Source: Antedon mediterranea
Lineage: Eukaryota; Echinodermata; Crinoidea; Comatulida; Antedonidae
Assembly: GCF_964355755.1 (NCBI RefSeq)
Contig: NC_092678.1
Span: 14,354,922 to 14,418,921, forward strand
Direction: 5' to 3'
DNA: 64,000 bases
The notes below the pieces were generated by a model. It searched no databases and was not told the DNA's origin. It saw nothing but the letters and a program-made list of their open reading frames with translations. Of the stretch, positions 27,801 through 34,482 are shown one piece after another. The number at the start of each line of letters is the position of its first letter. The stretch's first letter is position 1. The translations under genes were made by a program, and so were the position numbers.

Positions 27801-28503
27801 GTTAGAGTCCTATAAATCTATTCAAAATAATATAATGTTCACTATAAAGTGTACATTATGAGTGTACATTATGATATGTGTTTCATTACTTAATAATATA
27901 ATCATAATCTTAAAGCAAGTGACAACAGTGATTATATTCATGTTACCATTCTACATTATTGATTACATAATATTGTAAACATTACTTTTCTTCAACCATG
28001 TAGATCTTTCGGACGATGAGTTTAAACAGTTAATTACAAAGTTTGCACAATGGTATGATGAACGTGGACTCCTTAACAGACTAAAAGTTCTGTTCAAAGA
28101 AATGCTAGGCGATTTTGAAGCGGTGAATAGAGTTACCAGTACAATGGAACTGTTAGCACTATTAACTGATTCTGGGCTGTTGAGTCGACACAATATGGCT
28201 GTACTGTATGACACAATACATATAACTAAACAAAATGGCTTTGTGGACATGGTTAAAAATAAGCTTCCATTCATTCAAGGTTTTGAGACCCAAACTATAT
28301 TGTCATTTTCACCACATACCATAAATCTGTTTAACCTGGGAAAAAGTCTCAGTGACTCAGATGTGAAAACTCTTGATGGACGATACAACTTCCCTACCCT
28401 AAAGATGTATGCAGATAATTGGAGTTTGATTTTGGATTTTGAAAAACGAGGTTTGTTGAGTGAAGACAACATTGAATTGGTCAAAAAGAATGTGGAAAGT
28501 TAA
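411..28503 (+). CDS. ANK-ROC-COR-DED protein (ROCO family), 3' part of a multi-exon gene
   Basis: Likely intracellular signalling GTPase of the ROCO family. Exons: 411-515, 750-860, 1894-1998, 2245-2355, 3943-4047, 4430-4534, 5014-5118, 5502-5606, 6096-6200, 6402-6506, 8315-8399, 8551-8716, 8856-8956, 9310-9372, 10110-10216, 14524-14613, 14704-14901, 17073-17318, 19395-19589, 21281-21433, 21568-21867, 22306-22413, 22522-22726, 23917-24063, 25111-25662, 26102-26149, 26523-26675, 27416-27445, 27639-27695, 28004-28503. All junctions are AG/GT, phases agree, and the sum is 4,566 nt (1,521 codons plus stop TAA). Domain order is ankyrin repeats, ROC, COR, linkers and DED-like modules, resembling DAPK1 after its kinase but with DEDs in place of the death domain. 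No start codon is visible; the gene begins upstream of the window. Inclusion of each ankyrin and linker exon in mRNA is inferred, because all are frame-neutral. No clear polyadenylation signal follows the stop. Confidence 0.85.
1412..1442. repeat. near-perfect palindrome, 14-bp arms, 3-nt loop
   Basis: TATTATGTGACACA, loop TAT, then the exact reverse complement. It lies in the spacer between the two duplicated ANK exon pairs. It could be a hairpin, a trace of an excised element or a protein-binding site; nothing decides between these. Confidence 0.75.
1894..2355 (+). CDS. ankyrin-repeat exon pair, copy 2 (1894-1998, 2245-2355)
   Basis: Duplicate of the 411-860 pair with the same exon lengths, phases and splice sites. 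The first residue changes N to Y (YGYTPIN...), and the second exon has G for E in the LGIVTNLIKLG stretch. Both remain open, so the protein would have two nearly identical repeat pairs in a row. Confidence 0.8.
2664..2980 (-). mobile_element. tRNA-derived SINE
   Basis: Read on the minus strand, the right end carries a pol III A box (TGGCGCAGTGG, about 2956-2966) and B box (GGTTCAAGCCC, about 2912-2922) with a tRNA-like cloverleaf remnant. The anticodon-loop region reads CTTGCAA, suggesting a tRNA-Ala(UGC)-like source. It sits in the right copy of the tandem duplication, and the left copy at 1159-1182 shows the uninterrupted target. Imperfect target duplications (AGTGGCCTACGTA and AGTGCTGCCTTACATA) flank it. 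Small open frames inside are spurious. Confidence 0.85.
3374..3473 (+). pseudogene. dead ankyrin exon (first of the second ANK type)
   Basis: Matches the 3943-6506 exons (DGNTPLHEYMRSNKSTLEVV...) but the acceptor AG has become TG, the donor GT has become GC, and a 5-nt loss near the end shifts the frame to a stop. It marks the left edge of the exon array. Confidence 0.8.
3700..6506 (+). repeat. about 1.07-kb dimeric repeat unit (two exons plus introns), three copies
   Basis: Odd exons start 1,071 and 1,082 bp apart; even exons 1,072 and 900 bp apart. Introns as well as exons match between units, so duplication was by unequal crossover of a two-exon block. The last unit has a shortened central intron (6201-6401). 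Confidence 0.85.
3943..6506 (+). CDS. array of six near-identical ankyrin-repeat exons
   Basis: Exons 3943-4047, 4430-4534, 5014-5118, 5502-5606, 6096-6200 and 6402-6506 are each exactly 105 nt, phase 0/0, and encode one repeat starting D-x-N-T-P-L-H and ending G-A-S-[VI]-T-A-[LQ]-N-K. Differences cluster at a few positions: residue 2 (G/R/E), 8-9 (EY/EC/GY/EL), 14-16 (KPT/EPI/KPS), 21-22 (NY/DY/YC) and 24-25 (TK/TM/KK/RK). Ankyrin arrays bind protein ligands; nothing here shows the ligand. Exons 1, 3 and 5 share the acceptor context tttcttgaaag, and 2, 4 and 6 share ttctctatag. Confidence 0.85.
6899..6960 (+). pseudogene. dead ankyrin exon at the right edge of the array
   Basis: A good acceptor (ttctttatag) is followed by GAC TGA AAC ACC, where the living exons read GAC GGA AAC ACC. 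The stop at the second codon and further decay after about 30 nt make it non-coding. Confidence 0.8.
6961..8314 (+). other. intron with orphan repeat-unit sequence and an ankyrin-exon relic
   Basis: From 7388 to about 7697 the sequence repeats the intron found at about 4093-4400 and 5158-5475, but no exon follows it. At 8056-8136 a stretch after ttcag reads NGVYNYYETVYFVLRHG then a stop, with no donor: probably a decayed ankyrin exon of the first type. The rest shows no coding signal. Confidence 0.6.
8315..14901 (+). CDS. ROC (Ras of complex proteins) GTPase domain exons
   Basis: Seven exons with consistent phases. 8315-8399 is a short hinge after the ankyrin repeats. 8551-8716 has the P-loop GKEGAGKTS (G1, phosphate binding). 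8856-8956 carries the STDGI segment typical of the ROC switch I. 9310-9372 is a charged helix. 10110-10216 has DYAGQ (G3, switch II). 14524-14613 carries the strand SYCVAFNALD. 14704-14901 has ATHMDKL in the place of the base-specifying NKxD (G4); ROC domains often carry TH-x-D here. All nucleotide-binding motifs are present, so GTP binding is plausible. The 4.3-kb intron between 10216 and 14524 holds a LINE. Confidence 0.85.
10283..10378 (+). repeat. degenerate GTA/GTG trinucleotide microsatellite
   Basis: Runs of tag, tga and ggt triplets in the intron just after the switch II exon. No coding role. Confidence 0.75.
10920..14400 (+). mobile_element. 5'-truncated non-LTR retrotransposon (CR1/Jockey group), inactive
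   Basis: Inside the ROC intron, same strand as the host gene. Endonuclease pieces appear at 10920-11760 (VIGVSETWL, GGGVAMYIRDG, with frameshifts and stops), and SDHLPVF follows at 11785. The reverse transcriptase runs at 12511-12699 and 12740-14011, the latter 423 codons, with FIDLSKAFDTIDH, GVPQGSLLGPLLF and the catalytic YADD. An AATAAA lies near 14384. At least four frame breaks separate the segments, so no full ORF2 protein can be made. ORF1 is missing. Confidence 0.9.
14902..17072 (+). other. intron with Penelope-like and LINE relics
   Basis: At about 15315-15395 the plus strand reads LGKIIHILVLPADKGRPTV, the signature around the first block of Penelope-like reverse transcriptases. From about 15590 to 16060 a heavily decayed LINE RT can be followed (LELNKAFDYIN, later FAGDT in the place of FADDT) with many stops. 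16640-16760 may be a LINE C-terminus. The remainder shows nothing I recognise. Confidence 0.6.
17073..22726 (+). CDS. COR (C-terminal of ROC) domain exons
   Basis: Exons 17073-17318, 19395-19589, 21281-21433, 21568-21867, 22306-22413 and 22522-22726. The first ends with the COR entry motif VPINWLNFQERL. The second has the helical ITYMNDIGKIMY segment. The third has EGILEEKLLRYLWQ and VMRVFRLLFE, as in other COR domains. The fourth begins its beta region with FLVPCRM. The last has a Cys/His cluster (VCDACDPKNHH, then C and CGRH), resembling the cysteine-containing end of some metazoan COR domains. COR mediates dimerisation and couples it to the GTP switch. Phase is 0 until the last exon, which ends in phase 1, as do all following linkers. 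Confidence 0.85.
17319..19394 (+). other. intron, nothing recognised
   Basis: AT-rich intron between the first two COR exons. Open frames at 18229-18504 and on the minus strand at 19017-19319 show no motif and no conserved splice context; I see no gene or element. Confidence 0.6.
19590..21280 (+). other. intron with minor repeats
   Basis: At 19780-19814 there is an imperfect palindrome built on TAGATGG...CCATCTA around a gctcgcttcgctcgc core. At 20342-20467 a 58-68-bp segment (cagtaataacgtttattt...cacactca) occurs twice in tandem. An open stretch at 20962-21144 has no recognisable domain. Confidence 0.6.
22955..23700 (+). mobile_element. non-autonomous repeat element with GGTC/GGTCT-rich ends, long copy
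   Basis: Starts tttttagtcgcgt and ends cgcgactgcagccat...ggccttgttt, with AGTCGCGT/ACGCGACT inverted at the ends and GTCGGTTGGTCGG-type tetramer runs inside both ends. A 120-bp internally deleted copy in the opposite orientation lies at 33062-33185, which supports calling it a mobile family. It lies in the intron after the COR exons. Confidence 0.65.
23917..24063 (+). CDS. linker exon 1 (Glu/Pro/Ser-rich)
   Basis: 147 nt, phase 1/1, acceptor ttttttttaag, donor gtaact. Reads ESETEADRAKQLVPETKPKS and continues low-complexity to SSPGHQ. Probably an unstructured spacer between COR and the death-fold part. Related copies lie at 24816, 26523 and 55209. Confidence 0.75.
24064..25110 (+). other. intron with an inserted sequence and a defective linker-exon copy
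   Basis: A defective copy of the linker exon lies at 24816-24910 (ESESEAIEANQLVPVTETK...). The normal acceptor AG is TG, a second AG six bases on would keep frame, but the 3' half and the donor are lost. Before it, about 24140-24585 interrupts sequence that is continuous in the two sister copies (26390, 55070) and ends with a repeated acttg; it may be a short retroposed insert. Confidence 0.55.
25111..25662 (+). CDS. DED-like exon (death-effector fold)
   Basis: 552 nt, phase 1/1, acceptor gtttttgcag, donor gtaata. Residues of the first half (HYRLVKLCLYDHLP, then HNLFNKLQAKGYIEPSNVKL) match the pattern of DEDs: helix 2-3 LK-x-LC, then LF..L...G.I...N..LL.EI. The second half (FDALQQVEGDSLSNVIAYYN onward) is another helical segment that I cannot assign firmly; it could be a diverged death-fold domain. 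If the donor at 25662 is not used, the frame stays open for about 40 more codons to 25790, giving a possible alternative end. Confidence 0.7.
26102..26149 (+). CDS. mini linker exon (48 nt)
   Basis: Phase 1/1, acceptor cacttttag, donor gtaaat. Encodes NCDESEGAPLSRPSE, acidic and serine-rich. Paralogous to the 57-nt exon at 27639-27695. Short but with intact splice sites and matching phase. Confidence 0.6.
26523..26675 (+). CDS. linker exon 2 (Glu/Pro/Ser-rich)
   Basis: 153 nt, phase 1/1, acceptor attgttttaag, donor after CATCAAT (gtaact). Same start (ESESGANQTNQLLPVTETK) and same end (STGHQ) as the exon at 23917; upstream intron sequence is shared with the copies at 24816 and 55209. Confidence 0.7.
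27416..27445 (+). CDS. mini-exon (30 nt)
   Basis: Phase 1/1, acceptor tttgttgcag, donor gtatgt; encodes VVGASSSYP. An almost identical mini-exon with the same splice sites is present in the downstream duplicate at 56616-56645, which argues that it is real. Confidence 0.65.
27639..27695 (+). CDS. mini linker exon (57 nt)
   Basis: Phase 1/1, acceptor gatacttttag, donor gtaact. Reads NSDENEGASSSHRFHPSE, paralogous to 26102-26149. Confidence 0.6.
28004..28503 (+). CDS. terminal exon with two DED-like segments
   Basis: Starts in phase 1 after ttcaaccatgtag and runs to TAA at 28501-28503. First segment: RLKVLFKEMLGDF, MELLALLTDSGLLSRHNMAV and the following helix align well with the FADD/caspase-8 type DED pattern. 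Second segment: INLFNLGKSLSDSDVKTLDG and LILDFEKRGLLSEDNIELV again give the L..LGK.LSDSD and EKRGLLS.DN signatures. Tandem DEDs recruit other DED proteins in apoptosis and immune signalling; that role is inference here. A paralogous exon starts at 63753. Confidence 0.8.
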
Positions 28504-28715
28504 ACTAGATGTAGATGACTTTGTGGTGCTATATTTCAACCATGTGTGCAATTGATATATTATGTATGCACTAGGCCTTTCAACTTTACGTATGGGAACA
28601 TTTCAGTAAATCTCGCGTACCGTAACTGTTATTATTGCGAGATCTGTTGCTGCAGTTGATAAACAAATGTCCCGTAACCGTTTTAGCCTAAATACTGTAA
28701 TAATAATAATAACTA
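28504..28715. other. 3' flank of the gene
   Basis: AT-rich; I see no canonical AATAAA close to the stop. A (taa)n run at about 28699-28711 precedes the TIR element. Confidence 0.5.
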
Positions 28716-29523
28716 AGCCCCTTTCTCACAGAGCTGTGTGTCAGGAGTATTGCGGGAATATACCATTACCATGCCGGTATGGTTTTCTGTGAGAACGGGT
28801 CGTCTTGGCATCATCCCGGCATCATGCCGGCATCGACATGACCTGCTTTAGACCAAGTATTATTACTAGGATTTTTCCCCGCAATGCCAGTTGGGCATCC
28901 TGTGAGAACGTAATGCCGTTATATTGCGGGGTTATATTTAATTCCCCGTCGAGGCTTTGACACCTTGCGCGGTATAGTGTATCACTTTGTCGCCGATTCA
29001 ATTCAATTAACAATAATAATGTCGAACTGGAGGGATAATGAGATAAGAGAGCTGCTTGAAATAAGGGGACAAGAAGAAATTTGTAGCATAATCTGGCCAT
29101 ATAGCTCTTGAGTCTTGTTGGTGCCAGACCCTTCGTCGCCTTGTAAATTGTACAGCCTTCTAAGGTGTTTTACAGATTGCCGATGACGGCAAATTAATTG
29201 CTGTACCTGTATAATGTATGCACAATATACTGTACTTAGCATGTATTGTATAAATAAGCTATACAGGAAGATAATAATATGTAACTTAAAGTTCGCCGCC
29301 ATATATCGCTAGACAAAAATAATAACAATAAAGGACGCCCTCAATATTTATTTTGTAGGAGACTTTTTATTGGCCGAATATGCCTTTCTCACAGAACGCA
29401 GGTATATATCGGTTATATGTCCGGCACGATAGTCTGATGAGAATGGGTGTATTCTGGTAACAATACCGGCAAGACACCAGCATCATACCGGTATATTGTA
29501 GGCACATCTGTGAGAAAGGGGCT
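28716..29523. mobile_element. 808-bp TIR element, non-autonomous
   Basis: Ends are AGCCCCTTTCTCACAGA and its exact reverse complement (17 bp), flanked by CTA on both sides (28713-28715 and 29524-29526), a possible 3-bp target duplication. Subterminal parts are rich in ccggcat/atgccgg words and repeats of ctgtgagaac. No protein coding seen. Size and 3-bp duplication would fit a PIF/Harbinger-like relative, but family is uncertain. Confidence 0.75.
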
Positions 29524-30542
29524 CTATATTTTTTATTTAAGAAAACTTTTAAGAAAGCAAATAACTGTACAATGGCACCGTTCTTTTTTACGTTTGCTTG
29601 CCCACTTCTATTTTATGATTCAATGCAGTTTATGCATTGATACCATAGTACAGGTATATTATAATATCAAGTATAGTATATTATTGAACAGCTATTCGTT
29701 GAGATATTTAGTGTAGGTACAGTACGATATAATACGTTTTTATGATACCGTACCTTAATACAACTCCGAAGGTAATAATTACTGAAAATGACAATGATGT
29801 GGGTATCAGTGGCTGGATTTCAATAGAGATACAAATAGATTGAGCCAAATGCTAAATTAAAATGACAAAGTTAATCAGGCAAAACAGAGCTTTTGGGTAT
29901 CACTAACTCTTCCACCATACAAGTAGTAATACATATAGTAATGCAGTAATACAGAAGTAATATTAACGTCTATTTCAATTCAGCCGTATTTTTGGCAATC
30001 GATTAGTAACCCCACATTTAAATATATATTTGTATATCATATAGAATTAAGATATGCTTAAATTACTTAGAAAAATGAATTGTTAATTGCAGAATTTGAT
30101 ATTTATATTTATTGTGTGTGTGTATCTGTTACCACTGTGTCGGTCCTGTTGTTGGTACCATGACATATACAGAACAGTACAAATAAATGCTTTTTAAATC
30201 AGCATCTCATGCATTTTAGTAAATTGAGTTTTATTAATAATTTGGAGAGGGTATTATGTTAGCGCATACGGTACCAATTGTAATTAATATTATTTTTTTC
30301 TTAATCACAACAAATAATAAATAAATTAGCTTTCATTATTAAAGTCACATTAGGCCTAAAAAAATAGTTTGTTTGCTGTCATCCGCCGCCCCTAATTTCG
30401 CCAATAATTTGGGGCGGAGATAAGAAAAAGTTTTTTTTTACGTTGAGGGCGCTTTAAAAAAAATGTTTTTAATGATTTTTTTTGGCCGAAAAGGTGTAAA
30501 AATCGAGTGTGCGAGGATGAAACAATAAAAATAATAACGTAG
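29524..30542. other. intergenic, nothing recognised
   Basis: AT-rich sequence. A small hairpin (ccgcccctaa ... ttggggcgg, about 30385-30418) is the only structure noted. Confidence 0.5.
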
Positions 30543-31306
30543 CGTATATTTCGGTGTATAATCGCACTTTTGACACGCAAATTTAACCTCTAAATTAAGG
30601 GTGCGTCTTATACACCGAACATAATTGGCTCAACACACAGATATCGCCACCTCGTTGGCTAGGCCTGTGCTTTTTAAGGTAAGGCCTAGGCCTAGGCCTA
30701 TTAGTATTACTAAAAGAATAGGCCTAGCCTAGCTACAGTGTACTAGCGTAACAGCAACCTGCTAGTTTTCAAGGCATTTTAGCGTGATTTTGTACTAAAT
30801 ATGATGAAAAGATTTGTTCATTATGGAGCTGTTTTAGGCGCTCCGATAAAATTTCATTTGTAAACGTTTACGATTGGAATAGTATTATAGTTATACGCAC
30901 GACCGTCGTACCCCCAGCGCGAGCAAGCCCTTCTTGGCAACCACATGGTGTACAGTGTATTCGACTAGTATATTCTCCAGCTTATTATAGCATAGACCTA
31001 GCGTACACACTTCTAGGATACATAGATACTAATCGAATACGATTTTCCGTAAAAACGTGCGCCTCTCGATAAAAGGATCGAGCGAGGCTAGCCCACACAC
31101 ACGTGCGGTCATGCACTCGATGTTGTTGCGGGTGCAAAACTCATGAATAACAAGTTAGAAAGAACTGACGGAATGGGGGACTTCCCTTCTTGTTGAGGCT
31201 GGGCGCGGCCGTCTTATACATCGACGATATACAAAATACCGATATTTTACTCTCAGTTAGGGGGTGCGTCTTATACACAGGTGCGACTTATACACCGAAA
31301 TATACG
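30543..31306. mobile_element. about 765-bp TIR element, non-autonomous
   Basis: Left end cgtatatttcggtgtataa followed by tcgcac; the right end is its reverse complement (gtgcgacttatacaccgaaa). A second inverted word (gggtgcgtcttataca) lies inside both ends. TA flanks both ends, so a TA target duplication is possible. Interior is AGGCCTA-rich with no ORF. Confidence 0.7.
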
Positions 31307-33061
31307 GTACACTAAGTTCTAAAATATTTAATTAGGCCTGCTAACAACGACCTATTGTGTAGTAAGCCTATGCTAGTTTAGACACGGGGCCTAAGGCGCC
31401 CAAAACAGAATTAAAGTGTGAAACAAATTATGAATAGATGTTTGAGCCCGTTGTTTTATTCAGTGTGTTTTGTTACTCTCAAATTCGCGTACAATTAACA
31501 GAGAAATTAACATTAAAAAAAATGTTTCCACCCGCCCACTTGACAGAAAACAAACAATTTTTTTTTTAGACCTTATCATAACTAAGATCACTCTTTTTAT
31601 ATATAAAATAAACAGTAAAATCTATTTTTAGCGCATAATTTCCTCACAATATCGTTCAGTAATATATAACACCTGTCATCCCTGATGATTTAATTTAGTA
31701 AATACTAGTAGGGGGGATCACAAAACATCTGTAAAACAACATCCTTTAGTACTCTTATTTGTACAATAATAGATTACAATGACGCAGGAGGGAATTCAAT
31801 CAAACTGTGTATTGTATAACGGAAGTTGTACCAACATTTTTTAATTTAAGTTTCAGGATACAGTGCTTCTTAATGACATGCCACGAATTGTATTTATTGA
31901 CGCTAAATAATAATATTTGAGATAATATATTGTATGTATGGTAATAGCAGTCGAGACCTGAACTTCGTGTTACAGCTTACATATTTCTTACTGCCCAAAG
32001 AACGGAAGGAATATTTAAAAATAGGCATACTGACACCTAAATTATCTGTCAGACAAAGTTTAATAACAAAGCTAAAAAACGCGGATCGCCATGCCGAAGT
32101 ATGTGCAGCAAATCGGCAATACGGACGTTTGAATTCGCAGTCCGTACTCAATGACGTCATAACATCTAAAAATTTATTTCAATAGGGACAGTGTATCTTA
32201 ACATGTACCTGCACGGAAATAATAGTAGCCTACCGTACTAAAGAGGAAAGACGTATCTGTATTTATATTGTTAATCTGATGTATTTATTAGAACATTTCA
32301 ATCGGTTATGTTTCATTGTATTATATTAGAATAATTATGACATAACATGGGACATTATAGAGTGCGCTATATATGCATGGAGATAGATTAAATAATTTGT
32401 GTAAACAGTATTTGCCAACCGACATGTTTAGTCTAGTGCTAAAAGCTTTAACCTATTACACGGTAGCCCTCTGTTTGGGGTCTATCAAGAATATTTTTTT
32501 TTTAATAGTTGATAGAGAGTATTTAGAGGGTAAGGTTTAGTATAAGGAAGTAGATCAGCTATCTTTATAATATAAAATAATATAAAATAATTAAGGTAAT
32601 TAAGTATTCATGATTGCTGCCTTACCTCATAGGAAACAAAATATTGCGAACCAGACGCATACCTTGACGATACAGCTCCTAATAGCAGTACATTGTGTTT
32701 CATCAATAGTGAGATACGGGTGGCTATTAAAGGTATAGGTTCTAGAATGCTATGTGTTGTCTGCACTTAATCAGTGTTTTCCTTCACATCATCACCGGCA
32801 CACGTTCACAAACGGTGTACATTTACAAAACAAAACCAATTATAATTATGAAATAAATATGATTACATTTTATGATAAATTACCATATTGAAGAAAGCTT
32901 TTTTATTTGCTGAACAAACTACTGTATTCTTAAACAAAATGTTGTGAGTGTAGAGTGTAGAGTGTAACAATCAATGGCCAAAATGTTTAAGATTTGATTA
33001 TAAAAAAGAACTTGTGTTTAAAATAATAAATGTATTTTGGTATTTCTATTTTAACATAAAA
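31307..33061. other. intergenic, nothing recognised
   Basis: No coding signal with support. Open frames on both strands near 31903-32185 overlap each other and show no motif. Confidence 0.5.
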
Positions 33062-33185
33062 AACAAGGCCATTATACATGGCTGCAGTGGCGTGCTCAAG
33101 TTAGTGTTTAACGCCCAACCGACCGACCAACCGACCGACATAGTGAGCTGTAGATTCGCGTTGGACGCGACTAAAAATAACGTAT
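33062..33185 (-). mobile_element. short internally deleted copy of the 22955-23700 element
   Basis: Reverse complement reads tttttagtcgcgt, then gctcactatgtcggt, a tggtcggtcgg run, aaacact and gcagccat...ggccttgtttt, the same landmarks in the same order as at 22955-23700 but with the middle missing. Confidence 0.7.
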
Positions 33186-33288
33186 TCGTAAATTGTCAAA
33201 TTATAGCGTGATATGCTAGTAATAATATGTAGTTACATAATAAATTCAATTATCAAGTTATTGTTTTGGGTTTTTTTTTTCACCAGTG

Positions 33289-33710
33289 GCCATATTCACC
33301 AATCATACTAACGGAGATATTTCACTTAACTAAATACATATTTTTTGTCTTGTGTGAGTTCTTTTCACGTTTATTTAAATTCTCATTGATGAATTTATTA
33401 TATACATATAAGTACATTTGTGACAATTAAAAGTGAGTTTTTAGAGTAGTTAAAATACCGATATATTTACATAATAAGATGCCAGAATTCAGTATTAAAC
33501 CATATATTTTATCATTTAAAATTTTAGATACGATGTTAATTAAAATGTAGAAATGAAAAATGGCGGTAAAATACATTATTAAAATGTTCTTGTTAAACTA
33601 TCTTATTTGTGTTCTAAAACTAAATACATATTTATGTATTTCCTTTAAATCGTATTCACTTAGAGAAGATTATTTTAATTTTAAAAGTAAGTGTGAATGG
33701 TGAATATGGC
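33289..33710. mobile_element. about 420-bp MITE-like inverted-repeat element
   Basis: Left end gccatattcaccaatcata and right end tgtgaatggtgaatatggc are inverted copies with few mismatches, and subterminal aactaaatacatatt words are also inverted. No ORF. Target duplication not clear because of flanking T runs. Confidence 0.6.
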
Positions 33711-33928
33711 TTTTTTTACTCCTCGTGCATGCGTGATTTGTTGATTTTCATAGAAATGCTAAATGCAGGGATTCGCGATATATTAAATGTAAATAATGTG
33801 TAAAAGATTGAAATTGCAGCCAGAATGCTTCTAAATTATTATGTTATATATAAATCAGTTTATACGGTGTATAGGTCTACTTATGTTGGACAAAGGTACA
33901 GGCACAACACCAAAACAAATATGTTTAC

Positions 33929-34087
33929 AGAAAAATTGTCGACAAATGGAACGCACTACCACAACATGTTATAGACAGTACCACTATAAATAATTTCAAA
34001 TATATGACAAACACGTTAGAGAGGAGGCAGTCAATACGATTATTAACTCACTTGCCTCCTGATTCACTTAAAGGTAAGAACTCTTAA
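33929..34087 (+). mobile_element. LINE ORF2 C-terminal remnant
   Basis: Open frame of 53 codons reads RKIVDKWNALPQHVIDSTTI, then NNFK, the usual C-terminal signature of non-LTR retrotransposon ORF2 (WN.LP..V..s.s...FK). The stop codon falls within the first units of the 16-bp minisatellite that follows. Confidence 0.7.
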
Positions 34088-34482
34088 AGGTAAGAACTCT
34101 TAAAGGTAAGAACTCTTAAAGGTAAGAACTCTTAAAGGTAAGAACTCTTAAAGGTAAGAACTCTTAAAGGTAAGAACTCTTAAATGTAAGAACTCTTAAA
34201 GGTAAGAACTCCTAAAGGTAAGAACTCTTAAAGGTAAGAACTCTTAAAGGTAAGAACTCTTAAAGGTAAGAACTCTTAAGGTAAGAACTCTTAAAGGTAA
34301 GAACTCTTAAAGGTAAGAACTCTTAAGGTAAGAACTCTTAAAGGTAAGAACTCTTAAAGGTAAGAACTCTTAAAGGTAAGAACTCTTAAAGGTAAGAACT
34401 CTTAAAGGTAAGCACTCTTAACGGTAAGCACTCTTAAAGGCAAGAACTCTTAAATGCAAGAACTCTTAAAGGTAAGAACTTC
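34071..34482 (+). repeat. 16-bp minisatellite, about 26 units
   Basis: Unit CTCTTAAAGGTAAGAA, with a few 15-bp units (one A lost) and point variants (taagcac, aaatgcaag) mainly at the right end. It directly continues from the LINE C-terminus, so it probably grew from the short repeats at the LINE 3' end. Confidence 0.95.

Noticed and set aside
34071-34482. CRISPR-like array
   Set aside because: No unique spacers; the 16-bp unit is contiguous, and the window is eukaryotic.
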